Source of the DNA: Bin87 sp965222895
Lineage (GTDB): Bacteria; Chloroflexota; Dehalococcoidia; Lucifugimonadales; UBA3495
NCBI GenBank assembly: GCA_965222895.1
Contig: CBDCVB010000002.1
Coordinates: forward strand, 248,001 to 312,000
DNA length: 64,000 nt
Direction: 5' to 3'
The position numbers and the translations under genes are program-made. This document shows, piece after piece, positions 8,714 through 16,724 of the stretch (positions are counted from its first letter, which is position 1; the number at the start of each line of letters is the position of its first letter). The notes beneath the pieces are model-generated. The model did no database searches. It worked only from the letters and a program-made list of their open reading frames with translations, and was not told where the DNA came from.

Positions 8714-8908
8714 ATGATGCTGATGCTCAAGATAGGGCGCTGGTTGTGGGCGAACGATAGTGCGCCGTCGTCGCAGGCCCGCGACCGCCGGCTGCCGATT
8801 TGGGAATACCAGTGGTTCAACCGGATGTACCGCATCGCCATGTTGCTGGGATGGTGCGGCGTGGTGGTTTTCTTCCTAATCTGGAACCTGGTGTGGGCGA
8901 CGCCCTGA
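8714..8908 (+). CDS. small single-span membrane protein, unknown
   Basis: A 64-residue frame starting 11 bp after aapP. A basic, Trp-rich first half ('IGRWLWANDSAPSSQ', 'IWEYQWFNRMYR') is followed by one clear transmembrane helix ('IAMLLGWCGVVVFFLIWNL'). I do not recognise the family. Its tight spacing to the ATPase gene suggests cotranscription with the amino-acid importer, and it could be a small accessory subunit, or a chance frame. Coding-like composition and the plausible topology favour a real gene; no clear ribosome site is seen. Confidence 0.5.
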   Translation: MMLMLKIGRWLWANDSAPSSQARDRRLPIWEYQWFNRMYRIAMLLGWCGVVVFFLIWNLVWATP

Positions 8909-9022
8909 ACCGTACTGCCGACGCCTAATCATCCTGACGGGCGCCGTGATTGCCCGCCGCCGACGGGCAGAGTACAATCCAGCCAGCACCAGACTATCCC
9001 TTGATTTACGAGAGGTTCAGGT

Positions 9023-9931
9023 ATGCCTAATCAGGATATGCAGATTGGCGTCGTGTTTCCGCAAACCGAGATTGGCTCCGACCCCATCGCGGTGCGCGAT
9101 TACGTGCAGGCGGCGGAAGAGCTGGGTTTCGCGCACATTATCGCCTATGACCACGTGCTGGGCGCAGACACCGATTACCACCAGCCGTGGACCGGCGGCT
9201 ACACCAAAGAAAGTATGTTCCACGAGATATTAGTGCTGTTCGGGTATATGGCGGCGTTAACTACCAAAGTGGAACTGGTATCGGCCATTCTGATACTGGG
9301 GCAGCGGCAAACGGCGCTGGCGGCCAAGCAGGCTGCTGAGATTGACGTGCTGAGCGGCGGACGGTTGCGGCTCGGCGTGGGCATCGGGTGGAACGAGGTT
9401 GAGTACGAGGCGCTGGGCGAGGACTTCACGACGCGAGGCCGCCGCGCCGAAGAACAGATGGAACTGCTGCGCCGGTTGTGGACCGAGGAAGTGGTCGATT
9501 TCCACGGCAAATACCATGACATTACCAACGCCGGCATCAACCCGCTGCCCGTCCAACGCCCGATCCCGATCTGGATGGGCGCCGGCAGCCGGCGGAGTGG
9601 CCCCGTTCCGGTGGATCGGGTGCTGAGCCGAGTTGGCCGGTGCGCTGATGGCTGGTTCCCACAATTCCAGCCGGACGACCCCCAGGCGGATTCGATTATC
9701 GCCAAGGTCAGACAGGCCGCCATCAACGCCGGCCGCGACCCCGACACCATCGGTATGGAACCCAGGGTCAACTACTCCGACGGCGACCCGGAATTCTGGC
9801 AGGCACGGGCGGAAACCTGGCGCGGTATGGGGGCGTCTCATTTCTCCATCAACACCATGTCCGCCGGCCTGGCCACCCCCGATGCCCACATCAACGCCAT
9901 CCGTCAATTCGGCGATGTCGTCAAACGCTGA
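9023..9931 (+). CDS. LLM-class F420-dependent oxidoreductase
   Basis: 302 residues of the bacterial luciferase-like superfamily (TIM barrel). Motifs: 'IGVVFPQTEIGSDPIAVRDY' start, 'ELGFAHIIAYDHVLG', 'LVSAILILGQRQTALAAKQA' and 'VLSGGRLRLGVGIGWNEVEY', the last being the usual cofactor-proximal region of F420-dependent members. The family transfers hydride from reduced F420 or uses FMNH2 plus oxygen. Substrate unknown. A good ribosome site (agaggttcaggt) supports the ATG. It is followed 42 bp later by an SDR, so a two-enzyme oxidation is likely. One of five LLM paralogues in this window. Confidence 0.9.
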   Translation: MPNQDMQIGVVFPQTEIGSDPIAVRDYVQAAEELGFAHIIAYDHVLGADTDYHQPWTGGYTKESMFHEILVLFGYMAALTTKVELVSAILILGQRQTALAAKQAAEIDVLSGGRLRLGVGIGWNEVEYEALGEDFTTRGRRAEEQMELLRRLWTEEVVDFHGKYHDITNAGINPLPVQRPIPIWMGAGSRRSGPVPVDRVLSRVGRCADGWFPQFQPDDPQADSIIAKVRQAAINAGRDPDTIGMEPRVNYSDGDPEFWQARAETWRGMGASHFSINTMSAGLATPDAHINAIRQFGDVVKR

Positions 9932-9973
9932 TTGGCAGCCGTCTAGACTCGCGCACACACTGGAGGTAACAAC

Positions 9974-10735
9974 ATGGGCAGGCTCGATGGCAAGGTTGCG
10001 TTAATCAGCGGCGGCGCCCGCGGTCAAGGCGCGGTGGAAGCGCGGATGTTTGCCGACGAAGGGGCGTGTGTCGTGTTCGGCGATATTCTGGATGACGAGG
10101 GCCAGAGGGTGGAGGCGGAAATCCGGGAGCTGGGCGGCCGGGCAACCTACGTGCATCTGGACGTAACCAGCGAGGCAGACTGGCAAAACGCCGTCAACGC
10201 CGCCCTATCCGAGTACGGCAAGCTCGACGTGTTGGTGAACAACGCCGGTATCGTGCTGGGCCGCAGCATTGAGGAAATGACCGTTGAGGAATGGGACCGG
10301 CTGTTCGATGTCAACGCCAAAGGTGTCTTTCTGGGCACCAAAGCATCCCTGGCATCCCTGCGGGCCGCTGGCGGCGGTAGCATCATCAACATCTCATCCA
10401 CGGCCGGGTTGGTGGGCAACGACTACAACCTGGCCGGATACAGCAGCACGAAGGGCGCCGTCAGATTGTTCACCAAGTCCACCGCCATACAACACGCCCA
10501 CGAAGGCATCCGTTGCAACTCGGTGCATCCCGGCCCTATCGACACACCCATGTTAACCGAGTCGCGCCGGGGTCGGGCGGGTCTCACCGATGAACAGCAG
10601 CGACAGCGCACTCCGTTGGGTCGCATCGGCCGGCCGGAGGACATTGCCTACGCGGTCATCTATCTGGCCTCCGACGAGTCGTCGTTCGTAACCGGCAGCG
10701 AAGTTGTGGTGGATGGCGGGCGCACTGCGATGTAA
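9974..10735 (+). CDS. short-chain dehydrogenase/reductase (SDR)
   Basis: 253 residues, classical SDR length. The dinucleotide-binding glycines are in 'ALISGGARGQG' (family TGxxxGxG), 'NNAG' follows, the catalytic serine lies in 'IINISSTAG' and the catalytic Tyr/Lys in 'YSSTKGA'. An acidic residue after beta-2 ('VVFGDI') suggests NAD rather than NADP. The C-terminal 'SSFVTGSEVVVDGGRTAM' is standard for 3-oxoacyl-reductase/glucose-dehydrogenase-like SDRs. The start has a strong ribosome site (tggaggtaacaac). It oxidises or reduces a secondary alcohol/ketone; the substrate cannot be assigned. Probably in one operon with the preceding LLM enzyme. Confidence 0.92.
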   Translation: MGRLDGKVALISGGARGQGAVEARMFADEGACVVFGDILDDEGQRVEAEIRELGGRATYVHLDVTSEADWQNAVNAALSEYGKLDVLVNNAGIVLGRSIEEMTVEEWDRLFDVNAKGVFLGTKASLASLRAAGGGSIINISSTAGLVGNDYNLAGYSSTKGAVRLFTKSTAIQHAHEGIRCNSVHPGPIDTPMLTESRRGRAGLTDEQQRQRTPLGRIGRPEDIAYAVIYLASDESSFVTGSEVVVDGGRTAM

Positions 10736-10812
10736 TCCCGCGGGCCAGGACTAACGCGCCGGCCAACTGGTAGTCAGCCCCGGTTGACCCCGGCAGGCTC
10801 ATCTCAACATAC

Positions 10813-10840
10813 AACAGGGACGGCGTTTGCCGTCCCTGTT
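10813..10840 (+). terminator. intergenic terminator-like hairpin
   Basis: A perfect 12-bp stem AACAGGGACGGC / GCCGTCCCTGTT with loop GTTT lies between the SDR stop and the oppositely oriented tRNA gene. It could end both transcripts. Confidence 0.6.
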
Positions 10841-10856
10841 CGCGCTAACGATACTA

Positions 10857-10933
10857 TGGTCGGGGCGGCCAGATTCGAACTGGCGACCCCCTGCACCCCA
10901 TGCAGGTGCGCTACCGGGCTGCGCTACGCCCCG
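10857..10933 (-). tRNA. tRNA-Pro (anticodon GGG)
   Basis: Minus-strand cloverleaf of 77 nt with encoded CCA. Acceptor CGGGGCG/CGCCCCG, D arm GCGC..GCGC, anticodon stem CCTGC/GCAGG with loop ATGGGGT (U33, anticodon GGG), T arm GCCAG TTCGAAT CTGGC, discriminator A. The C1-G72 start resembles bacterial proline tRNAs. It reads CCC/CCU codons. Confidence 0.96.
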
Positions 10934-11094
10934 CCCCAACTACTTCAATATAGCACGGCGCCCGACTTCCGGCAACTTTAAGCCGGGCGGCAAACCGCAG
11001 CCGGGGCGGTTGCGGTGGCACCAGGCTGCTATGATATGCTCACCGGGCACACCCGTCCCCACTGACAAATATGTAGCGATTCGAGCCGTCTCCA

Positions 11095-11775
11095 GTGATT
11101 ACACCCGACTGCTATCAGATTCTCGGCGTTCAGGCTACCGCGACCACAGAGGAAATTCGCGCTGCCTACCGACGCTTGGCCCGGCTTTATCATCCTGACC
11201 TGAATTCCGGACCGGAGGCGGAATCCCGGATGCAGGAGATAAACGAGGCGTACAACACGCTGTCCGACCCGCTGCTGCGACGCCGGCATGATTTCTCGGT
11301 TGCCGCAGGTCGCCACTCAGCGGCAACGCAGCGGCCCAACCGCCGTGCAAACCGACGCAATCGCGTGGTCGTCAATCCTCGAACCTCGGCGCCAATTCCC
11401 CAGAGCGGCGAGGACATCGAAGTTGCGGTGTTTATCAGCCAGCGCGAAGCCAATCGTGGTGTCCGCAAAACCTTTTCGGTGGGGCGCATGGAGACTTGCC
11501 CGCGCTGCCAGGGCACCGGCCTGGAGCCGGAGGAAACATTCATAAAGAGCCAGTGCTGGCGGTGCACCGGCGGACAGCGGTTACACCGAGACCTCAAGTT
11601 GCACGCAACCATCCCCTCCGGCGTGTCGGACGGCCGGCGTCTCCGACTGCGTGGACAGGGCAGCGCCGGCGTGGATGGCGGCGCTCATGGGCACATTTAT
11701 GTCATCACGCGAGTGCGCCAACCGGAAGGTCGGGGCCGGATGCTGTGGTTTTTGCTGCGGCACCTGCTCGGGTGA
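11095..11775 (+). CDS. shortened DnaJ-like co-chaperone
   Basis: 226 residues from GTG. Residues ~5-67 are a J domain: 'YQILGVQATATTEEIRAAYR', the HPD triad in 'LYHPDLN', and 'INEAYNTLSDPLLRRRHDF'. The middle has one good zinc-finger half 'CPRCQGTG' and a decayed second 'CWRCTGGQ', whereas full DnaJ has four CxxCxGxG repeats. The end ('KLHATIPSGVSDGRRLRLRG', 'GHIYVITRV') is the second substrate-binding beta domain. Full DnaJ is ~370 residues, so this is a reduced type-I or intermediate form that would stimulate a DnaK ATPase. The following hydrolase gene starts 9 bp downstream, suggesting translational coupling. Confidence 0.85.
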   Translation: MITPDCYQILGVQATATTEEIRAAYRRLARLYHPDLNSGPEAESRMQEINEAYNTLSDPLLRRRHDFSVAAGRHSAATQRPNRRANRRNRVVVNPRTSAPIPQSGEDIEVAVFISQREANRGVRKTFSVGRMETCPRCQGTGLEPEETFIKSQCWRCTGGQRLHRDLKLHATIPSGVSDGRRLRLRGQGSAGVDGGAHGHIYVITRVRQPEGRGRMLWFLLRHLLG

Positions 11776-11784
11776 GGTGATGCA

Positions 11785-13464
11785 ATGGCGGTAGATGGTT
11801 TCTCCGCACTGGACGACTATCTGCGACATTGGTTGGACACCGTACCGACGCCGGGTCTGGCGCTGTCGATAACCGACCGTAGCGTCACCCGGCACACGGC
11901 CAGCCTGGGGTACAGCGATGCCACCAGCGGACGACCCGTGCTCGACGACACGACGTTTCAGATTGGCAGCATCGGCAAGTCGATGACGGCGTTGGCCCTG
12001 ATGCAACTGGTGGCAGCGGGACGCCTCGACCTGAACGCCCCACTGAGCACACACCTGCCCTGGTTTGCCCCGACCTCGCGGTACGGGCCAATCGCTTTGA
12101 AGCACGTGATGAGCCACACGGCGGGCCTTCCGGCGGGCAGCGATTTCACCCCGGCGTCGCGCTACGAAGCCTACGCGCTGCGGGACGTCGAAGTAGCCTG
12201 GGAGCCCGGCGAGCGGTTCCACTATTCCAACACCGGCTACAAGATGCTGGGCTGGCTGCTGGAGGATGTGGAACGCTCCGCTTACGGAGACATTATTGCG
12301 CGGCGGGTGTTGCGGCCGCTGGGCATGAACGCCACCGACGCCGTGGTAACGCATCCAACCCGCCACCGCATGGCTACCGGCCACGTCCCGCTGCACGATG
12401 ACCGCCCCTATCGAACCGGAGATACTCTGATTCCGGCAACCTGGATGCAGTATGACGCCGGGGATGGCAGCCCGGCAGCAACCGCAGGCGACATGGCGCG
12501 CTATGCCCGGATGTGGCTCAACGGCGGGCGGAGCCCACAGCAGCCCATAGTGTCGGCAGCGTCGTTCGACCGGATGACATCTCCGGTAATCCGTATGTCC
12601 CGCGGTGATGCGTATGAGCATGATTACGGCTATGGGTTCGGCATCATCTCGCATGCTGCGGATGGGCATGATTTCATCGGCCACGGCGGGAGCACGGTCG
12701 GCTTCCAGGCCATCATGCTCATCGACCGGAATGAAGGGCTGGGGGTAACGCTACTGTACAACGGGAATGGCGTCGACACCTACGCTCCCGCTCGCTACGC
12801 GCTGCAAGTCGCGTTCGCAGTACGCAATGGCGGTGCAGCGCCGGAACCACCGAACCTGTCAGACCCGCACGACGTGGACAATGCCCCGAGGTACGCCGGA
12901 ACCTATGTAGATGCGGCCAGCGGAGAATGCCTGCTGGTAACGGCCAACGGCAATGCGTTGCACGTCAACCGAGCAGGCTCCAGCGACGATTCGTCAACTG
13001 CCGGCGCCGTTCTTCAGCACATCGGCGGAAACAGCTTCTGCGTGCCCAGCGACACCTTCGACCCGTTCCCACTGCGGTTTCAGCCAGCATTGGACGGCGA
13101 CAGCGCGATGACAGAGGTGTACCACGGCTCCACGGTGTACCTTCGTGAAGGGAGGCCGCCGCTGGATGCCGGTGAATCCCACCCCGGCGATTGGACAGCG
13201 TTGGTTGGACACTACCGTAGCCACGCTCCCTACGTGTCCAACTTCCGGGTAATACTGCGGCGGGGCCGCTTTTATATCGCATGGCCCAACGGTGGTGAAG
13301 AACGAATAACGCCGCGATTGGCTGACGGCCCGGTATCTGGCTGGTTCACCGTCGGCGCGCCGGGTGAACCGTCCGCCGAGCAGGTCCGGTTTGACCCAAT
13401 AGTGGGTGGGAAAGCGCTACGCGTCCGCTGGACCGGCGGCGGCGATTTTTACCGCGTAGGTTGA
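11785..13464 (+). CDS. serine hydrolase, class-C beta-lactamase/D-aminopeptidase-like
   Basis: 559 residues. The penicillin-binding fold shows SxxK at S62-K65 ('IGSIGKSMTAL'), YxN at Y147-N149 ('FHYSNTGYKMLGWLLEDV') and a C-terminal 'GHGGSTVGF' in the place of the KTG motif. The last ~180 residues form an all-beta lipocalin-like/DUF3471-type domain ('YAGTYVDAASGECLLVTANG'). No signal peptide is evident. Such proteins are esterases, peptidases or transacylases rather than true beta-lactamases. The start ATG follows the DnaJ-like stop by 9 bp with 'ggtgaggtgatgca' ahead of it. Confidence 0.88.
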   Translation: MAVDGFSALDDYLRHWLDTVPTPGLALSITDRSVTRHTASLGYSDATSGRPVLDDTTFQIGSIGKSMTALALMQLVAAGRLDLNAPLSTHLPWFAPTSRYGPIALKHVMSHTAGLPAGSDFTPASRYEAYALRDVEVAWEPGERFHYSNTGYKMLGWLLEDVERSAYGDIIARRVLRPLGMNATDAVVTHPTRHRMATGHVPLHDDRPYRTGDTLIPATWMQYDAGDGSPAATAGDMARYARMWLNGGRSPQQPIVSAASFDRMTSPVIRMSRGDAYEHDYGYGFGIISHAADGHDFIGHGGSTVGFQAIMLIDRNEGLGVTLLYNGNGVDTYAPARYALQVAFAVRNGGAAPEPPNLSDPHDVDNAPRYAGTYVDAASGECLLVTANGNALHVNRAGSSDDSSTAGAVLQHIGGNSFCVPSDTFDPFPLRFQPALDGDSAMTEVYHGSTVYLREGRPPLDAGESHPGDWTALVGHYRSHAPYVSNFRVILRRGRFYIAWPNGGEERITPRLADGPVSGWFTVGAPGEPSAEQVRFDPIVGGKALRVRWTGGGDFYRVG

Positions 13465-13534
13465 CGGCGTATATCCCAGAACCTGACGCCAAACTGCGGT
13501 GCGTCAGGGCCTTTCCAAAGTCCCCGACCTCCGC

Positions 13535-13594
13535 TCATGGTGAGCTTGTCGAACCACGGACTACGATCCTTCGACAGGCTCAGGACGAACGGGT
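13535..13594. repeat. paired inverted repeat of the GTCGAAGG family
   Basis: Two half-units face each other: GGTGAGCTTGTCGAACC and CCTTCGACAGGCTCAGGACG, giving a 13-bp stem with one mismatch around a ~16-nt loop. It lies between two convergent genes. The right half is the same sequence (reverse complement GTCCTGAGCCTGTCGAAGG) found inserted in transposase genes at 35.1, 35.5 and 38.2 kb. Confidence 0.8.
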
Positions 13595-13623
13595 GGAAGC
13601 GTCAAAAATCCTATGACCAGTCG

Positions 13624-14013
13624 CTATAGCTGGCCCAGGTACTCGTTATACGCGGCTGCATCCATGAGGGTGTCCAACTCGGCAGGGTTGTTCATACGCA
13701 CCCGAAGCATCCAGCCATCGCCGAAGGGGTCGTTGTTGACCAGCTCCGGTTCGCGGGCCAGGCGGCCATTAACCTCGGTTACGGCGCCACTGACCGGCGA
13801 GTACAGGTCCGAGACGGCTTTGACCGACTCGATCTCACCCATCTTGGCCAAGTGGCCCACCGGGGAATCAACGGCAGGAAGTTCCAAGTAAACGACATCG
13901 CCCAGTTGGTCCTGGGCGTAATGGGTGATGCCAACCAGGGCAATGCCAGCGGCGGCATCGTCCAGGAGCACCCACTCGTGCTCCTGAGTATATTTGCGGT
14001 CGTCGGGATTCAC
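13624..14013 (-). CDS. gcvH: glycine cleavage system H protein
   Basis: 129 residues from GTG with 'ccggaggctctgg' upstream. Lipoyl-carrier fold: the lipoate-accepting lysine is K65 in 'GEIESVKAVSDLYSPVSGAV', followed by 'LVNNDPFGDGWMLRVRM'. The swinging lipoyl arm carries the aminomethyl group from the P protein to the T protein and is reoxidised by dihydrolipoamide dehydrogenase (not in this window). It lies 51 bp after gcvT on the same strand. Full length, no disruptions. Confidence 0.97.
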   Translation of the reverse strand: MNPDDRKYTQEHEWVLLDDAAAGIALVGITHYAQDQLGDVVYLELPAVDSPVGHLAKMGEIESVKAVSDLYSPVSGAVTEVNGRLAREPELVNNDPFGDGWMLRVRMNNPAELDTLMDAAAYNEYLGQL

Positions 14014-14064
14014 GTTGTCCAGAGCCTCCGGGTAGTTTGGGAGTTGGCGCGGGCCGTTTTGCCG

Positions 14065-15222
14065 CTACGCCGGCCGTTGATAAAAAGGCAACTCAACGAC
14101 GGTAGCTTCCGTAGTGCGCCCGCGGATGTCAACAACAAGTTCGGCGCCGAGTTCGGCGTGGGCGGGATCCACAAAGGCCATGGCGATGCATGTTTCCAGC
14201 GTGGGCGAGTAGCTGCCGCTGCTGATTGCTCCGACGACTGCGCCGTCGGCGAGCACCTCGTAGCCAGCGCGGGGCGCGCTACGGCCGGGCGTGGTCAAAC
14301 CCACCAGGCGGCGCTGGGCGCCGTAAACGCGCTGGTGGTCAAGAATGTCGGCGCCATTGAAACCGCCATCCCGACGTACAAAGCGACCCAGCTCAGCCTC
14401 AATGGGAGTGATTTCGTCGGTCAGTTCGTGGCCGTGCAGTGGCAAGCCGGCTTCCAGTCGCAGCACGTCGCGCGCCCCGAGCCCGCAAGGCACGGCGCCG
14501 GCGTCGGTCAGTTTGTTCCAGATTACAACGGCGTCGGACACGCCAAAGGCCAGCTCGAATCCGTCCTCTCCGGTGTAGCCGGTACGCCCGATGAACACGC
14601 GGCGGCCCTCGATATGTGCGCGGCCCCAGGCAAACGGCCGGAGCAACGACGGCGATGGCGCCCGGGATACGTTGCGTGCGAGGCGCGCGCCGGGTACGAA
14701 ATCTTCGCAGAGGCGGTCGATTATCCCGACGGCGGAAGGGCCTTGCAACGCAACCAGTCCGGTAACCATGGTCCGGTCGGTAATCTGCACACCGCGGCCA
14801 TCGAAGTGGTGCGCCAGCTGCCGGTCAAACCAGAGGGAGACGGTGGGACGGTTGCCGGCGTTGGGAATCAACAAAAATTCGTCGTCGGACAGGCGGTAAA
14901 AGATAGTGTCGTCGATGACTCCGCCGGTTTCCTTGCAGATGAAGCAGTAGCGGGCGCGCCCAACCCGCAGGCCGGAGGCCGAGCCGGTGAGCAGAATGTC
15001 CAACAACCCGGCGGCGTTAGGCCCGCCCACGTTGAGACGCCCCATGTGCGACACGTCAAATAGTCCGGCGGCATTGCGCACCGCCGCGACCTCTGCGATG
15101 ACGCCCTCGTACTGCACGGGCATATCCCAACCGCCAAAGGGCACCATCCGGGCGCCCAAGTCGACGTGGGTTTGGTAAAGGGCAGTGCGCAGGTTTTCGG
15201 AAACGGGGGTGTCAGCAGGCAT
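14065..15222 (-). CDS. gcvT: glycine cleavage system T protein, aminomethyltransferase
   Basis: 385 residues. The folate-binding signature regions are clear: 'MVPFGGWDMPVQYEGVIAEV', 'GLFDVSHMGRLNV', 'RTGYTGEDGFEL', 'GARDVLRLEAGLPLHGHEL' and C-terminal 'GAISSGSYSPTLETCIAMAFV'. It releases ammonia from the aminomethyl-lipoyl H protein and makes 5,10-methylene-tetrahydrofolate. First gene of a gcvT-gcvH operon. I looked for a glycine riboswitch in its leader and did not find the conserved core. Length matches the bacterial family. Confidence 0.97.
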   Translation of the reverse strand: MPADTPVSENLRTALYQTHVDLGARMVPFGGWDMPVQYEGVIAEVAAVRNAAGLFDVSHMGRLNVGGPNAAGLLDILLTGSASGLRVGRARYCFICKETGGVIDDTIFYRLSDDEFLLIPNAGNRPTVSLWFDRQLAHHFDGRGVQITDRTMVTGLVALQGPSAVGIIDRLCEDFVPGARLARNVSRAPSPSLLRPFAWGRAHIEGRRVFIGRTGYTGEDGFELAFGVSDAVVIWNKLTDAGAVPCGLGARDVLRLEAGLPLHGHELTDEITPIEAELGRFVRRDGGFNGADILDHQRVYGAQRRLVGLTTPGRSAPRAGYEVLADGAVVGAISSGSYSPTLETCIAMAFVDPAHAELGAELVVDIRGRTTEATVVELPFYQRPA

Positions 15223-15735
15223 CTTGGCTCGGAGGTGGCGGAGTTGCCGGAAGTGGCGTTGCCGGAAAATGTCTGTGATTCATAATACCGCTATGATGGT
15301 TGGGGCGCAACGACACCGGGCCAGCCTGGGGTCTTCTCTCGGGGTCTTTTCAATGTTCCCTGGCATACGTTCATGGTGAGCTTGTCGAACCATAAACGAC
15401 CGTCTTGCGACAGGCTCATGATGAGCGGGAGGATTGGCGACGCGTGGTAAAATCCCCGAATGCTAAAATGCCCACAGTAGGAACGGCGGCACAGGCGTTT
15501 GCCACTTATATGGTGGGCGACTACGGTACTCGACATCTGCTGGAAACGACTATGTGTCAACGAATCAGAGGGGGTGGCGGCCGGCGTCGCCGTCGGTCAG
15601 CAACAGTTCCATGGTGGCATCGGCGGATGATTCCGCGCTACGGCCGGGCGTCATCAATATCGGGGGTGTAAAACTTGCTTCGCAAAGCGAGGCGTTTGGG
15701 CGCTGCAATCCATCCTGTTTCCCTGTTCGTTACGA
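15223..15735. other. 513-bp non-coding spacer with one repeat element
   Basis: Upstream region of gcvT and downstream region of the HEPN-like gene. Apart from the paired repeat at 15369-15429 and a short direct repeat GTTGCCGGAA near 15242-15268, I see no supported gene, RNA or riboswitch. Confidence 0.5.
15369..15429. repeat. paired inverted repeat of the GTCGAAGG family (second intergenic copy)
   Basis: Contains CATGGTGAGCTTGTCGAACC and, facing it, CTTGCGACAGGCTCATGATG. Same architecture as the copy at 13535-13594, so the two copies flank gcvT-gcvH. The right half has diverged more. Confidence 0.7.
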
Positions 15736-16236
15736 TCAGCGCCTTCTGATCAACGTCAGAGCGGCGATGTAGGCTCGTTCGCTGCGATCTACCTGTAGGT
15801 AGTCGATGATTGCCACTTCGGCCACCGCCAGCCAGATGGTCGGCTGGTTGCCGGTGAAAATCGCGTTGGGGTCGTAGTCGGCAGAGTGCCGTTGGTTCTG
15901 GAGGTCGCTGAACGTGTCCGCGAATATCTGGGATCCTGGGGAGAACTCTTGACGGTGCCGCCTGAGTACTTGCTCCGCTGGCCCGTGGTTCAGGCTGCGG
16001 TATACTCGGGTCCATGCTTCTGCGGTTCTCCGGTCCTGGGGCGGACCGATCAGGACGTCGGCGTTGCTCGAGGCTAGGGCGTGGAACAGTGCATAGTAGG
16101 CGCTGCTGATCGCGCGCCTGACGTGTTCGTCGGTGGGTGGGTCCCCGTTCCTCTGGGGGTTGAGCAGGTCCCTGCCCGCGTTGATGAGGTTGTGCCAGCT
16201 GATGGCGTTCGGTGGCAGGTATGCGGGCCCGGTCAT
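15736..16236 (-). CDS. HEPN-like helical protein
   Basis: 166 residues, alpha-helical. The segment 'HVRRAISSAYYALFHALA' is the signature helix of HEPN-type proteins, followed by 'LQNQRHSADYDP' and a C-terminal 'AIIDYLQVDRSERAYIAALT'. HEPN proteins are often RNases or toxin partners; the strict RxxxxH active site is not obvious here. Its ATG overlaps the stop of the 96-residue upstream gene by four bases, so the two are translated together. The pair is orphaned between gcvT and a MITE, which suggests horizontal acquisition. Toxin-antitoxin function is a hypothesis only. Confidence 0.6.
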   Translation of the reverse strand: MTGPAYLPPNAISWHNLINAGRDLLNPQRNGDPPTDEHVRRAISSAYYALFHALASSNADVLIGPPQDRRTAEAWTRVYRSLNHGPAEQVLRRHRQEFSPGSQIFADTFSDLQNQRHSADYDPNAIFTGNQPTIWLAVAEVAIIDYLQVDRSERAYIAALTLIRRR

Positions 16237-16523
16237 CTAGCGAATTCACCCCGGTTGGAATAGGAGATCGTTGGGCTGGGCACGATTCCTGCGCGCTCGA
16301 ACATCGGGTGCAGCGTTTGCTTGAATCTCAGCAGCTTGCGGGCGTCGAGTTCGGGATGATCGTCTTCGAGGATGACGTTTACGTGAATGTAGTCCTCGCA
16401 GTCCGGACCGGGCCTGCTTTCAGCCTCCACCTCGTTGATGGCGAAGTCGGCGGACAGGTGCTTGGGTAGCTCGGTTCGGACGATCCGGGCGGCCTCTTTG
16501 AGAATGTCATGGGCCGTGATCAT
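16233..16523 (-). CDS. small acidic protein paired with HEPN-like gene
   Basis: 96 residues, acidic, with 'DCEDYIHVNVILEDDHPEL' followed by a helix 'KLLRFKQTLHPMFERAG'. I do not recognise a named family. The beta-strand-plus-acidic pattern recalls minimal nucleotidyltransferase or antitoxin partners of HEPN proteins, but the GS(x)AR(G) motif of those is missing. It precedes the HEPN-like gene and overlaps it by four bases (ATGA). First gene of the pair; 'gaggttcacgcc' stands before its ATG. Confidence 0.6.
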   Translation of the reverse strand: MITAHDILKEAARIVRTELPKHLSADFAINEVEAESRPGPDCEDYIHVNVILEDDHPELDARKLLRFKQTLHPMFERAGIVPSPTISYSNRGEFAR

Positions 16524-16600
16524 GGCGTGAACCTCTTGGTGGATGTCTTTGGGTAGATGCTATCTGTCTGGCGGCCTGCGGTCAAACGGTAGTGCGAGTC

Positions 16601-16724
16601 GTAACTGTTCAGACTTCGGGGGACCTGAGGGCGATCATCCAAGTCCGACGCGCCAATTCAGGCAGGAAACGGCAAGTCACATCGAACGGTCTCCCAAAGG
16701 ATTCCCTCAACTCTGAACAGTTAC
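16601..16724. mobile_element. 124-bp MITE derived from the IS66-type element at 26.2 kb
   Basis: Ends are the perfect 13-bp inverted repeat GTAACTGTTCAGA / TCTGAACAGTTAC. The left end continues ACTTCGGGGG and the right end (inverted) GTTGAGGGAA; these match the right (ACTTGGTGGGGG) and left (GTTGCGGGGAA) ends of the IS66-type element at 26215-27666. It has no coding capacity, so it is an internally deleted derivative that a transposase could move in trans. No 8-bp target duplication is visible. Confidence 0.85.

Noticed and set aside
13535..13594. CRISPR-like or transcription terminator reading of the paired repeat
   Set aside because: Only one unit per site with no spacers, and no U-run; the match to copies inside transposase genes shows it to be a dispersed repeat.
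13852..15063. 403-codon plus-strand frame opposite gcvT/gcvH
   Set aside because: Antisense shadow of two clear glycine cleavage genes in high-GC DNA.
15223..15370. Glycine riboswitch ahead of gcvT
   Set aside because: Short GA-rich and CCCC segments occur, but the conserved aptamer core and paired stems are not present.
15554..15772. 72-codon plus-strand frame between gcvT and the HEPN-like gene
   Set aside because: No ribosome site, no motif and it runs into the 3' end of the HEPN-like gene.
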